DNA of 64,000 nt from CBDCYS01 sp965226185 (GCA_965226185.1 CBDDCT010000006.1:806001-870000), one strand, 5' to 3'. Shown: positions 45,732-55,151, numbered from the stretch's first letter. A program made the numbers and translations. Notes: generated from the letters alone by a model not told the origin.

Positions 45732-47221
45732 CCCGGATTTCCACTTTAGTTTCGGTTCTGCTAACCATCGGGTGACCTCGGACGCCTTTATTTATGCGGG
45801 TTGAAAAGCAATCAAGGCGCTGAGGAGATCAACACCCAATGGGTGAAAAAGAAAACAAGCCGTTCCAGCTAAGCTTCAACGGCTTATTGAAAGTCGATTT
45901 CCAAGGATCGCGCGTCACTTCCGATGGCGGGCTCATTCTCGTCCGCGAGCTGGACGAGCGACTCGGGCTCGGGAAGCTGATCGACGAACATCTCAGTGAC
46001 CCACGGCAAGGCTCGAACAAAAAGTTCCCGTTCGCCGATCTGCTGCGGCAGTCAGTCTACTCTCGGCTGGCCGGCTACGAGGACCTCAATGACGCCGTGC
46101 GAGTATCCGCCGATCCGACCTTTCGCTTGATCGGCTCGCAGAAGAACTGGGATCGCGGCGGGGCACTGACCTCGCGACTGCAGAGCTTCGAGACGGAGAT
46201 GCTGGCGAGCGAGGAGAACTTGCTGGGGCTGATGGCTGTGAACCGCGAGCTGGTGGCGCAAGCCGAGACGCAAGACGACTCCGAGCGCGTCGTTCTCGAC
46301 ATGGATTCGACCGAAAGCCCTGTCCACGGCCAGCAAGAGGGCAGTGCCTACAACGGCCATTTCGAGTCGGTCTGCTACCACCCGTTGTTGTTGTTCAACC
46401 AGCACGGCGATTGTCTGGCCGCCAAGCTGCGTCCCGGCAACGTGCACAGCGCTGAGGACTGGAACGAGTTGCTGCTGCCCGAGATCGAGCGCCAACAGGC
46501 TGCGGGCAAACAGGTCACCTTCCGGGGCGATGCGGCCTTTGCCAAGCCGGAGATTTATGAGTTTTCGGAGGAACGCGGAGTGCAGTACGCCATTCGCATT
46601 CCGGCCAACAAGAGCTTGGAATTAGCGATCGAAGACATCTTGTTTCGCCCGCCGGGCAGGCCGGGTCGCAAGCCCTTGGTGCGCTACAAGAGCTTCCGCT
46701 ATCAGGCGCAGAGTTGGTCGAAGCCGCGACGCATTGTGGCCAAGGTCGAGCATCATCTCGGTGAGCTGTTCCCGCGGGTCGGATTTATCGTGACCAACAT
46801 GAGCTTGCCAAGCCGGTCGGTAGTGCGCTTCTACAACAAGCGCGGCACGGCCGAGCAGTGGATCAAAGAAGGCAAACAGGCCACGCACTGGACGCGGCTT
46901 TCGTGCCATCGCTTCCGGGCCAACGAAGTGCGACTGCAACTGAGCGTGCTGGCCTACAACCTGGGCAACTTGTGGCGGCGGCTTGGGCTGCCGCACAGGA
47001 TCAAGAGCTGGTCGCTGACGAGCTTGCAACAGCGGCTGATGAAGACCGGCGGTCGGCTGGTCAAGCACGCCCGGTATTATTGGCTGCTGCTGGCCGAGGG
47101 GCATCTGAACCGGCGGCTGTTCGCTGACATGCTGCACAGGATCTGGGCGCTGCCGCTGCCGAGCGGGTAGCGTTGACCGGGCGAGGATCAACAGTTTTCG
47201 GCTCCAAAAAAGTTTTTCAAG
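45732..47221 (+). mobile_element. IS1380-family insertion sequence B, copy 1 (in cse1)
   Basis: 1490-bp element beginning CCCGGATTTCCACTTTAG and ending GTTTTTCAAG, flanked by the 5-bp duplication CTCAG (45727-45731, 47222-47226). The ends are only weakly inverted repeats of each other. An almost identical copy lies at 60587-62076 in the same orientation; I noticed only two base differences. Confidence 0.92.
45839..47170 (+). CDS. IS1380-family transposase (element B, copy 1)
   Basis: 443 residues, preceded by AGGAGA at 45823-45828. Motifs: FQGSRVTSDGGLILVRELDE, LAGYEDLNDAVRVSADP, the catalytic Asp in VLDMDSTESPVHG, the second in TFRGDAAFAKPEI and the Glu region GTAEQWIKEGKQATHW. Intact and identical in protein to the copy at 60694. 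Confidence 0.93.
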   Translation: MGEKENKPFQLSFNGLLKVDFQGSRVTSDGGLILVRELDERLGLGKLIDEHLSDPRQGSNKKFPFADLLRQSVYSRLAGYEDLNDAVRVSADPTFRLIGSQKNWDRGGALTSRLQSFETEMLASEENLLGLMAVNRELVAQAETQDDSERVVLDMDSTESPVHGQQEGSAYNGHFESVCYHPLLLFNQHGDCLAAKLRPGNVHSAEDWNELLLPEIERQQAAGKQVTFRGDAAFAKPEIYEFSEERGVQYAIRIPANKSLELAIEDILFRPPGRPGRKPLVRYKSFRYQAQSWSKPRRIVAKVEHHLGELFPRVGFIVTNMSLPSRSVVRFYNKRGTAEQWIKEGKQATHWTRLSCHRFRANEVRLQLSVLAYNLGNLWRRLGLPHRIKSWSLTSLQQRLMKTGGRLVKHARYYWLLLAEGHLNRRLFADMLHRIWALPLPSG

Positions 47222-47769
47222 CTCAGTACAAAGACCAAAGGGCAGGCCAACTACAGCATCTGGAGGCATGAACGGATGCCTCTCCCGGTTAACTATATCG
47301 GCGATGAGGCACTACTTGAGAAGCTGCGCTGGGCTCTGGATGTAGCAGAACAAACCGCCGGTGCGCTTCGGATCACCGCCCGTCGTCTCGCGTGGAACCT
47401 CCTGAGTCCCGAGACATCGGACGCCCAAACTAGGAGGAGACCGGACAAGAATCGCCTCCGCGAACTCATCCGGTCAATAAGCCCGGAGGCGCGGTATTGG
47501 TCTGCTCTCGATCTTGAGTTCCGGCGGTTTCTCGTTGACCTCGCAAACGACGTCAGCGTTGACGAAGACGGGGACGCAATCTACGGGGAGCAGGTGGCAT
47601 CCCGCTGGCATCGAATGGTTGGCCGAGAGGCCCGAAGGGCGTTTGAGGAAGTTGCGAGAGAGCTAGGAGACACACTTCGGGTCCTGAAGGCTGTCGCCCT
47701 TGTGCAGGACCGGTTTCATGCTCATCTCCGCCGCGCTCTCAACGGATCGATGCGCTAACAGGAGATCAT

Positions 47770-48324
47770 ATGGCTTCGCCAGGAGAACACGAAAGAAAGT
47801 TCATCGAGCATCTGCAGCGAATCGTAGACCGAGATGACCGCGCCGCTTTGGCAGCATTGCGGCGAGCAGCAACCTCCCCCGAGACGGCTACCGTTGCCCA
47901 TCGCTATGTTGTCCCGTGGCTATCTAAAGAGCCAAGCCCCTGGAGAGATGACTGCCATTACCTCGTAGCTGGTTTGTTCGCTGGGTACCCGAAGGCCTGG
48001 CCGCCGGGCGAAGAGCGCTTCACGAACCTCGGAGCGTCATTCGTTCGACTCGCCCAGGCGACGGGAAACGCGGCCAGTGTGGAGAGCCGCTTCACGACGC
48101 TGCTTGCGGCGTCCACTGATGAGCTGCCCGTCCGGCTTAGAAATGCCGTCTCACTGCTCAAGGCGAAAGACGTCCCGGTCGACTGGTCGCGTCTTCTGTA
48201 CGACCTTACGCGCTGGCGCAGTGAATCGCGCTGGGTCCAGCGTCGCTGGGCTCGCTCGTTCTGGAGCTCCCAAGACTCTGAACACGTCGAGCAACTCTCA
48301 AAGGAGAATTCAAATGTTAGTTGA
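47770..48324 (+). CDS. cse2: Cascade small subunit Cse2 (Cas11e)
   Basis: 184-residue helical protein, normal for Cse2/CasB. HLQRIVDRDDRAALAALRRA and VRLRNAVSLLKAKDVPVDWS are typical. It is a dimeric belly subunit that stabilises the R-loop in Cascade. AGGAGA precedes the ATG. Its end overlaps the start of cas7 by 11 bases. Intact, but useless for interference without whole Cse1 and Cas7. Confidence 0.9.
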   Translation: MASPGEHERKFIEHLQRIVDRDDRAALAALRRAATSPETATVAHRYVVPWLSKEPSPWRDDCHYLVAGLFAGYPKAWPPGEERFTNLGASFVRLAQATGNAASVESRFTTLLAASTDELPVRLRNAVSLLKAKDVPVDWSRLLYDLTRWRSESRWVQRRWARSFWSSQDSEHVEQLSKENSNVS

Positions 48325-49186
48325 AGTTCACATCTTGCAGAATTTCGCGCCTTCCAACCTGAACCGCGACGACACCGGAGCGCCCAAGGACTGCATCTTC
48401 GGCGGCTACCGTCGCGCAAGGGTTTCTAGCCAGTGTTGGAAACGCGCGGCGCGCATGTACTTCGAGACGAAGGGTCTCCTGCCCCCCGAAAACTTATCCC
48501 AACGGACTCGGCGGTTGGTTTCGGAAGTAGCAGATCGGGTGAAACACCTGCGCCCAGACCTTCCGGTCGACAGTATCCCTTCCGTCGTTGTCGCAGCTCT
48601 CCAGAGTGTGCAGTTGGAGGTTGAGAAGGACCTGAAGACTCAATACCTACTTTTCCTGGGTAAGAAAGAGATCGCCGCCTTCGCCAAGGCCTGCTGCGAT
48701 CACTGGACCGATTTGGAAGTCGTCGCTAAGGCCAATCTTGAGGAAACCTCCGGGCAAACCGGGAAGAGCAAAGGGAAGAGCAAAAGGCAATTGAAGGCTG
48801 CTATTCCCAAGCCGATACAGCAGAAAGTCGAAGCCCTGTTTGACGGAGGTCAAGCTGTTTCTGTGACGCTCTTCGGTCGAATGGTCGCTGATGAGCCGCG
48901 CCTTGGAATTGACGCCGCTTGCCAAGTTGCGCATGCCATTTCTGTCAACAAAGTGGATACCGAGTTCGACTATTTCACCGCAGTCGACGATTTGCCCGGC
49001 GAAGAGGAGTCTGGTGCCGGTATGATCGGTTCGGTCGAGTTCAACTCCGCCTGCTATTACCGCTACGCCAATGTTGATGTAGGGCAGCTTATGCAAAATC
49101 TTCAGTTAGACTCAAAGCTCTCCAGACTAGGCCTCGGAGCGTTCCTCGAAGCTTTTGCACTCTCCGTTCCCTCTGGTAAACAAAAC

Positions 49187-50623
49187 GGGAGGATGTCCAG
49201 AATTCCGTTGAAACGCGCGGCTCTCCAGAACTTGTAGTTTACGCCGCTTGGGCCTGGGCCGGAGGCGGCGGCGACAGTCTGCCGAGCTGGTCGAGTAATT
49301 TCGGCAAGTGCCGGTAGCCTTTGACCCGCCGGAAGCTTTTCTCGGCCAGCCACAGACCCGCGCCCACCCAACGCTCGCGCTGATCGCCTCCCCGCCAGCG
49401 CTTCACCCGGCCGCAGACGCGGTCCACCACCGAGAAGGCCGACTCGATCGGGTTCGTCGTCGCCAGCGTACAACGCAGCAGATCGTCGAGTCCGAGCCGG
49501 TGCACCGTCAGCGTTTCCTCTCTCCCCTCTTCGAGCGAACGCGCCGCCGACGGATTCAACTCCAGCAACTCGCGATGCAGCTTCTCCAAGGCCGCCTTGG
49601 CGTCCGCGCAGCTTGACATCGCATAAGCGTTCGCCATCTTGCGGTCCACCGATTCGCGGTATGGCTCCGGCAAATGGCCGGTCACGTTGCGGCGCTTGTG
49701 CATTTGACAGCGCTGGATCGGCGCCGTCTTGCCCGCGTGCTTACGGACCGCCTTCGTCAGCGCCTTCGCGCCGTCGAGCACATACAGCATCGGCGCCGAG
49801 AAATCGACGCCACGCCCGGCCAAATCCTCCAGCAATTCGCCCGCCACCGTGGTGTTCTCGCTCGCTCCCTGCCGCAGCCCCAGAACCGTTTTCGACCCGT
49901 CCATGGCCACTCCCAGCGCCGCCACCAGGTGCTGGCCCTTGAACTCAATGCCGTCGATGTAGATGACGCAGAGTTTGAGTTTATCGAGAGGGCGCTCTAA
50001 AAGTTCGCGCAGTTTCTCTCGGCTGGTGCGCACGAAATGCTCACTCACCGCTGACTTTTCGATGCCATAGGCGGCGGCAAACTCCCGCACGGCTTTCGAG
50101 TAATTCCGTGTCGAGAGCCCGAGCATGAGCTTGTCCCAAACGGCGTCGTCGAGCGGCTCGGAGCGGCGGAACAACGCATAGCTGCCCAGGGATTGTTCGT
50201 GGCCGTCGTCGCTGCGCAGCCGCGGCCGCTGAATGGGGACCTTCTGTCCATCGACGACGAGGAAGCCTTGCCCGCGGCCCCAGCGGCAGGGCTGCTCGGC
50301 TTGGCGCCGCTGGTAGTGCTCGCCAGCGAGCTGGCGCACTTCGTTGTCCATGATGAGCTGCATCAGCTCCAGGCCTGCCTGGCGCATCAGCTCGCCGACG
50401 CTTTGCTGCAGGGCGGCGGCGACTTCTTTGAGCGGCAGGTGCAGTTGCAGTTCCTGCCCGGATTCTTCGGCTTGCTTGTGGAATTGGCGAACGGCTTGTT
50501 CGCGGTCAATCTGGTATCGTTTCTTCATAGTGACTCTCCTTTTTCGAAAATGAAAAACATCACTCCGAGCCTAACGGCTCGGACTGGAGAGTCGCTACTT
50601 TCCACGAACTATCGGACATCCTC
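49187..50623 (-). mobile_element. IS256-family insertion sequence in cas7
   Basis: 1437-bp element. The ends share the inverted repeat GAGGATGTCC and further matched positions to CTCTCC. It is flanked by ACAAAAC (49180-49186, 50624-50630), seven matched bases of the 8-9 bp duplication usual for the family. The transposase is antisense to cas7. Confidence 0.9.
49239..50528 (-). CDS. IS256-family (mutator-type) transposase
   Basis: 429 residues, full length. Catalytic residues: Asp in VIYIDGIEFKGQH, Asp in YVLDGAKALTKAV and Glu in NPIESAFSVVDRVCGRVKRW. RCQMHKRRNVTGHLPE is also a family motif. AAGGAG lies upstream of the ATG. Intact. Confidence 0.95.
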   Translation of the reverse strand: MKKRYQIDREQAVRQFHKQAEESGQELQLHLPLKEVAAALQQSVGELMRQAGLELMQLIMDNEVRQLAGEHYQRRQAEQPCRWGRGQGFLVVDGQKVPIQRPRLRSDDGHEQSLGSYALFRRSEPLDDAVWDKLMLGLSTRNYSKAVREFAAAYGIEKSAVSEHFVRTSREKLRELLERPLDKLKLCVIYIDGIEFKGQHLVAALGVAMDGSKTVLGLRQGASENTTVAGELLEDLAGRGVDFSAPMLYVLDGAKALTKAVRKHAGKTAPIQRCQMHKRRNVTGHLPEPYRESVDRKMANAYAMSSCADAKAALEKLHRELLELNPSAARSLEEGREETLTVHRLGLDDLLRCTLATTNPIESAFSVVDRVCGRVKRWRGGDQRERWVGAGLWLAEKSFRRVKGYRHLPKLLDQLGRLSPPPPAQAQAA

Positions 50624-50936
50624 ACAAAACAGCACGGCGGCCCAGAGCCCTCCATCTCTGGTAATGACGGTGGTCGGCAATGCTGGGCCCTGGTCGCTCG
50701 CAAACGCCTTCGTTAAACCGGTCTGTGACTCGGGCGAAGGCCTTGTCGTCGGAGCCATTCGAGCGCTCGATAGCTACTGGAAGACCCTTGAGGACATGTA
50801 TGGGAAGCAAGGGCGACAAGTCTGGGTAGCTACGCTTGACCAGGAAGCTCTAACAAACCTTACGGAATGCAACCAGGTCAGTCTCCGCGAGGTCTTCGAG
50901 CACACCACCAAAGCCGCGTTCACCGGGTAAACAGTC

Positions 50937-51680
50937 ATGCCATGGACACTACTTCTCAATCTCGTCGGCCCCCAGCAATCCTGGGGCCTTGAGAGCCGCT
51001 TCACTAACCGGGACACGGGTCGAGAGCCGTCAAAAAGCGGTGTAGTGGGGTTGCTGTGCGCAGCACTAGGTAAGCCGAGGAGAGAGAGTGACAACGACGG
51101 CCTTCCGCCCCTGAGCCAGTTGGCTGCGCTCCGAATGGGCGTCCGAGCCAACAACGAGGGGACGGTGCTACGCGACTACCATACGACCGGCGGAGGCTCC
51201 TGGCCTGGGCCCAAGAAATACGGGGTCTACATTGCACAGGGCAAAGGAGTTCGTACCGTGGTTTCGGACCGCTACTACCTAGCTGACGCCGACTTCCTTG
51301 TCGGACTCGAAGGGCCTTTCGACCTGCTTCTCCGGCTCGACCAGGCGCTCGGTCGACCGAAGTTTCAGCTCAGCTTAGGCCGGAAGTCGTTCGTGCCATC
51401 TCTGCCGGTCCGTCTCCCGGACCTCACGCCGCTTGGCGCAGGTCTCCGTGAGCTTCCGCTCAAGCGTGCATTGAGTGAATATCCGGCACGCGGACTGCCT
51501 ATCGGGGAGCCGCCGGAGAAGGTTCGTCTGGTCATCGAGCTTCCCGGCGGCGAAGTGTCCAACGATGTCCGCCGTGATGTGCCTCTTTCCTTCGATCCGC
51601 GCGAGTTCACTGTCCGCTACTTGCGGACCGAGTTCATCCCAAATCCAGTTCAGGAGGAACCATGTATCTCTCCCGTCTGA
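50937..51680 (+). CDS. cas5: Cascade subunit Cas5e (CasD)
   Basis: 247 residues. The N-terminal LLLNLVGPQQSWGLESRF is the Cas5 signature, followed by SKSGVVGLLCAALG. Cas5e caps the 5' handle of the crRNA. The frame overlaps cas6 by 19 bases, with the cas6 ribosome binding site inside it. Open reading frame intact. Confidence 0.92.
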   Translation: MPWTLLLNLVGPQQSWGLESRFTNRDTGREPSKSGVVGLLCAALGKPRRESDNDGLPPLSQLAALRMGVRANNEGTVLRDYHTTGGGSWPGPKKYGVYIAQGKGVRTVVSDRYYLADADFLVGLEGPFDLLLRLDQALGRPKFQLSLGRKSFVPSLPVRLPDLTPLGAGLRELPLKRALSEYPARGLPIGEPPEKVRLVIELPGGEVSNDVRRDVPLSFDPREFTVRYLRTEFIPNPVQEEPCISPV

Positions 51681-52339
51681 TTCTCGATCCCCGCACTCGT
51701 GGAGTACAGAAGGCGCTCGCCGACTGCCACCAGATGCACCGCGTCGTCATGTCGGCGTTCTCCCACGTCGACAGCGCAAACGGAAACGCTCGGTCCCGCC
51801 TCGGGGTTCTCTACCGTGTCGAGGGTCAACGGGATCGTGTCACGTTGCTAGTCCAGAGCCATATTCAGCCTGACTGGCCGCGAGTCGGCAATCGGTTCCT
51901 TCGCGGCCACGACGTCAAACTGATCGACGGGTACTGCGACGCAATTGTCACCCGTTCCAGACTCCGCTTCCGCTTGCAGGCGAACCCAACTCGCAAGATC
52001 GACACGAGGTCCGGATCTGACGGTCGCCGCAACGGCAAGCGGGTAGAGTTGCGGACCGAAACCGAGTGGCTTGCTTGGCTCGATCGCAAGGGTCACCAAC
52101 ATGGCTTCCAGCTTGTAAGTGTTAAATCGGCCGCTGCGGTCACTGATGTCAAAGTCGCCCGCCGAGGCAAGTCTGTTGGACGCAAAGAGAATAACGGGAC
52201 TTCGCTGACCATCTTTTCGGTCCAGTTCGACGGTCGCCTCGAAGTCCGAGACCGAGATCTCTTCCAAGCCGCGCTTCGCCAGGGCATTGGGCCTGGTAAG
52301 GCCTACGGATGCGGCCTGCTCTCCGTCGCGTGGGGATGA
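51662..52339 (+). CDS. cas6: CRISPR RNA endonuclease Cas6e (Cse3)
   Basis: 225 residues. It has the N-terminal MYLSRLILDPR, the His-containing helix ALADCHQMHRVVMSAF with a candidate catalytic His, and the glycine-rich C-terminal GIGPGKAYGCGLLSVA. It should cut the hairpin repeat to release crRNAs. AGGAGG at 51653-51658 precedes the ATG. Intact, so crRNA processing could persist. Confidence 0.93.
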   Translation: MYLSRLILDPRTRGVQKALADCHQMHRVVMSAFSHVDSANGNARSRLGVLYRVEGQRDRVTLLVQSHIQPDWPRVGNRFLRGHDVKLIDGYCDAIVTRSRLRFRLQANPTRKIDTRSGSDGRRNGKRVELRTETEWLAWLDRKGHQHGFQLVSVKSAAAVTDVKVARRGKSVGRKENNGTSLTIFSVQFDGRLEVRDRDLFQAALRQGIGPGKAYGCGLLSVAWG

Positions 52340-52342
52340 GCC

Positions 52343-53386
52343 ATGAAGGATCTCCACATCTTGCCTCGTGTCGAAAGCAGCTGGACGTTCCTCTATGTAG
52401 AACACTGCCGCATCGACCAGGAAGACAAGGCCATAGCCATCCACGACGCCGACGGTTCCACTGCCGTTCCCTGCGCGGTGCTTTCGCTACTCATCCTCGG
52501 GCCGGGTTGTAGCATCACTCACGCCGCGATTCGGTCGCTCGCGGACAACGGCTGTATGGTCCAGTGGTCAGGCGAGGAGACCGTTCGCATGTATGCGGTC
52601 GGCATGGGCGAGACTCGCTCCTCCAAGAGTCTCCTGCTCCAAGCCAAGGCCTGGGCTGATGAGAAGACCCGCCTCCAAGTCGTACGACAGATGTACCGCA
52701 TGCGCTTCGACGAGCCGCTGCCAAGCAGTCTGTCTCTCCAAGAGATACGAGGGCACGAAGGTGCCCGTGTTCGGGAGGTCTACGCGCGTGCGAGCCGCGA
52801 GACTGGCGTTGAGTGGAACGGGCGCAACTATGATCGTCGCCACTGGAACCAGGCCGACCCCGTCAATCGGGCGCTTTCCTGCGCTAACAGCTGCCTTTAC
52901 GGCATCTGCCACGCAGCGATCGTCTCGGCCGGTTTCTCGCCGGCAATCGGCTTTATCCACACCGGCAAGATGCTCTCGTTCGTCTACGACATCGCCGATC
53001 TCTACAAGGCCGAAACCACGATCCCAGCCGCCTTTCAGATTGCATCAGAGGGTCGCGATCGGCTTGAGTCGAGGACGCGCCATGCCTGCCGGGACACTTT
53101 CCGCCAAATCCGCCTGCTCCAGCGGATTGTCAAAGATCTGCGCCGGGTCTTCAGTGTTGTGGCGGATGCCCCAGCCGATGGCGAGCCCGACTACGACGCT
53201 GACGAGGCGCTCCCAGGGAGCCTCTGGGACCCACGAGTCGGGGCGGTCGAAGGCGGAGTAAACAGAGCACTGGAACCGGAGGAACTTCACCATGGTCGTC
53301 ATACTCCTCGAAAGGGTCCCGGCGTCGCTAAGGGGCGAGCTGACTCGCTGGATGATTCAGCCGAAGACGGGAGTCTTCGTGGGTAA
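52343..53386 (+). CDS. cas1: CRISPR integrase Cas1e
   Basis: 347 residues, about 40 longer than E. coli Cas1. The metal-binding residues are all present: Glu in IRGHEGARVREVY, His in GFIHTGKMLS and Asp in FVYDIADLYKAE. It starts three bases after cas6. The protein runs 95 bases into cas2 in another frame; the extra tail after EGGVNRALEPEELHH looks like read-through past a lost stop. Catalytic part intact, so with Cas2 it could in principle still acquire spacers. Confidence 0.93.
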   Translation: MKDLHILPRVESSWTFLYVEHCRIDQEDKAIAIHDADGSTAVPCAVLSLLILGPGCSITHAAIRSLADNGCMVQWSGEETVRMYAVGMGETRSSKSLLLQAKAWADEKTRLQVVRQMYRMRFDEPLPSSLSLQEIRGHEGARVREVYARASRETGVEWNGRNYDRRHWNQADPVNRALSCANSCLYGICHAAIVSAGFSPAIGFIHTGKMLSFVYDIADLYKAETTIPAAFQIASEGRDRLESRTRHACRDTFRQIRLLQRIVKDLRRVFSVVADAPADGEPDYDADEALPGSLWDPRVGAVEGGVNRALEPEELHHGRHTPRKGPGVAKGRADSLDDSAEDGSLRG

Positions 53387-53564
53387 GCTCTCAAGCGCTG
53401 TTCGGGAACGGCTCTGGACGAAGGTGTGCAGCCAGATGAAGGGCGGCGCCGGCACGCTGATCTACTCGTCGGACACAGAACAGGGATACGACGTTCGCTT
53501 CTGGGGCGGTGTTTCCCGTTGGGTGGTTGACTTCGAGGGACTTAAGCTCATTCAGAAGCGCTAA
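53292..53564 (+). CDS. cas2: CRISPR adaptation protein Cas2e
   Basis: 90 residues of the type I-E Cas2 form: MVVILLERVPASLRGELTRW, KTGVFVGKLSSAVRERLW and GYDVRFWGG. GGAGGA at 53278-53283 sets the ATG. It bridges two Cas1 dimers in the integrase. Its stop is only 17 bases before the first repeat of the array. Confidence 0.93.
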   Translation: MVVILLERVPASLRGELTRWMIQPKTGVFVGKLSSAVRERLWTKVCSQMKGGAGTLIYSSDTEQGYDVRFWGGVSRWVVDFEGLKLIQKR

Positions 53565-53581
53565 GTCCTTTGAAATCGAGT

Positions 53582-54090
53582 GTTGTCCCCACGCACGTGG
53601 GGGTGGACCGGTGCATTCGGCGTAGGCGCGCGCCGTGATTTTGTTGTCCCCACGCACGTGGGGGTGGACCGAAGCATGACCAGGTAGTCTGGCTGAGGCC
53701 AAGGTTGTCCCCACGCACGTGGGGGTGGACCGGAGTGGGATGGTTATGCTGCCCGCGCTGATATGTTGTCCCCACGCACGTGGGGGTGGACCGCCTGAGG
53801 GGGCAAAAGGCCAATTCAGTCAATCGTTGTCCCCACGCACGTGGGGGTGGACCGGCAACACACTACTAGGTCAGGACAGGCAAGGCGTTGTCCCCACGCA
53901 CGTGGGGGTGGACCGGCGGTTGCCCAGCACCACGCCGACTTCAAGCCGTTGTCCCCACGCACGTGGGGGTGGACCGATGTTGATGCACGAGAAGACCGTC
54001 GCGTGCCGTTGTCCCCACGCACGTGGGGGTGGACCGAAAGAGAGAAGCCTTTCTCTCTCTGACGTAGCGTTGTCCCCACGTGCGTGGGGG
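53582..54090 (+). CRISPR. Type I-E CRISPR array, 8 spacers
   Basis: Eight identical 29-bp repeats start at 53582, 53643, 53704, 53765, 53826, 53887, 53948 and 54008, each beginning GTTGTCCCCACGCACG and ending GTGGACCG. A ninth, partial repeat starts at 54069 (with ACGTGCG in place of ACGCACG) and is cut after 22 bases. Spacers are 32 bp except the seventh (31 bp). The repeat forms a CCCCACGC/GTGGGG hairpin for Cas6e, and its orientation puts transcription on the plus strand. The usual leader is missing: only 17 bases separate cas2 from repeat 1. Confidence 0.97.
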
Positions 54091-54183
54091 GCTGCGGACG
54101 ATTGGGCCGCCGGGATCGAGCTTGGCGCCAGTCCGCTTTTGCCCCGCCGGGATCGGCAGGCGGCTCAAACGGGGAGGGAAACC
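54091..54183 (+). mobile_element. IS1380-family remnant at the end of the array
   Basis: GCTGCGGACGATTGGGCC, GGGATCGAGCTTGGCGCC and CGCTTTTGCCCCGCCGGGAT, then GGCAGGCGGCTCAAAC, match the right end of the IS in cas3 (about 41857-42032) with an internal deletion of roughly 90 bases and the last ~100 bases missing. It directly abuts the partial repeat, so an earlier insertion and deletion removed the old end of the array. Confidence 0.8.
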
Positions 54184-54220
54184 GCGTGCGGGGCCCGTTT
54201 GTCCGTTCACACACCGCAAC

Positions 54221-55151
54221 CTAATGAGCCGATTCGCAGCGCAGCAAGAACGCCTGTAGTCGCTCTAAGTAGAAGGATCGTTCCTCGTCGAAGAAAGCGT
54301 GTGAACTGCCCTCAAAGACTTCCAACTCCGCATCTCCGGCTCGGAAGCGGTATTGCTCGCACCGCTGCGGAGTCGCTATATCAGTGCTTCCGCAGTGAAT
54401 GCCCATCGGAGCTGCGACATGAGGCAATAGAGTCGAGTCATCCACGTCACGAAGGGCGCCCGTGTAGTGCAGTTCATCGACGCCGATCATGGTTTCATAT
54501 GTTTGCTGCCCAAAGCGTTCGGGCGACAGGGCCGCGCTCCACGACGCCGGCCAAGGAGACATCGTATGAAGGTGGGCTCGATAGAATGCGTTGAGCGCCC
54601 GAGAGTACTCGACCGTGTCCGCGCTTTCATTACGGATTGCGGTCTGTACTTCCGGAGGCAGCTGAGCGACCAATTGCTCCAAGTCCGAGCGATAGTTAGG
54701 GATATCGATGACCGGACCCGCCAAGGTGAGCGAGAGTAGACCTGGCGGCTTGGTGGCAGCGTAGTTAAGCGCGAGCTGAGCGCCCCAGGAATGTCCCCAC
54801 AGATGGTACTGGCTGAGTTCCAGGGTGTGGACGACACATGCCAACTCTTCCCGGAAACGGTCTATACGCCAAAGCGTCGGATCAGACTGGGCGGTCAGAG
54901 TCTCCGCACCCCAACTGGTCGTAGAGAATGACTGGTCGTTGATCGACAGCCGCGAACTCGGCCATGCTCGGAAGCAAGTAGTCGTGTGGAAGTCCAGGTC
55001 CGCCATGGACTGCGAGCAATGGCGGCTTGCTGCCCTCTCCACAAACGCCGAACCAGACATGTCCTCCTGGGACCGCAATTCTGCCTTGCTGCGCGAACCC
55101 GCGCTCGGAGTACGTGGCATGTTTGCCGCTGTGGATCGCCTGACCGACCAT
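54221..55151 (-). pseudogene. Proline-iminopeptidase-like alpha/beta hydrolase (frameshifted)
   Basis: The N-terminal frame (54882-55151) reads LLAVHGGPGLPHDYLLPSM and YDQLGCGDSDRP, with the HGGPG oxyanion motif. The rest (from about 54890 down to 54221) is in another frame: DPTLWRIDRFREELACVVH, the nucleophile motif GHSWGAQLALNYA and a C-terminal GSSHAFFDE with the catalytic His. One extra base near 54885 separates the two. Combined length is about 300 residues, as for proline iminopeptidases. Either an inactivated gene or a sequence error. Confidence 0.8.

Larger units (their letters stand above)
44656..47758 (+). pseudogene. cse1: Cascade large subunit Cse1 (Cas8e), split by an IS
   Basis: Joining 44656-45731 to 47227-47758 gives a 535-residue frame, normal for Cse1/CasA. 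The N-terminus FSFNLVDQPWIPC is the family signature. The split falls in LSVVGLS, and the second piece resumes TKTKGQANYSIWRHERMPLP, a conserved stretch before the C-terminal four-helix bundle. Cse1 recognises the PAM and recruits Cas3. With the IS in place the first piece ends inside the element at 45804, losing the helical bundle. GTG start, overlapping cas3 by 19 bases. Confidence 0.93.
48314..50930 (+). pseudogene. cas7: Cascade backbone Cas7e (Cse4), split by an IS256-family element
   Basis: Joining 48314-49186 to 50631-50930 gives a 390-residue frame. Seen: VEVHILQNFAPSNLNRDDTG at the start, RARVSSQCWKRAAR, and the split at FALSVPSGKQN. The second piece resumes STAAQSPPSLVMTVVGNAGP and WSLANAFVKPV. 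Cas7 forms the six-subunit spine that holds the guide RNA. The truncated frame ends at 49237 inside the IS and loses the C-terminal quarter. AAGGAG at 48301-48306 sets the ATG. The 5' part of the open frame before 48314 overlaps cse2 and is not coding. Confidence 0.93.

Noticed and set aside
53391..54594. Long open frames across the CRISPR array (for example 53719-54594 plus and several minus frames) with repeated CPHARGGGP or STPTCVGTT units
   Set aside because: They are translations of the CRISPR repeats, not genes.
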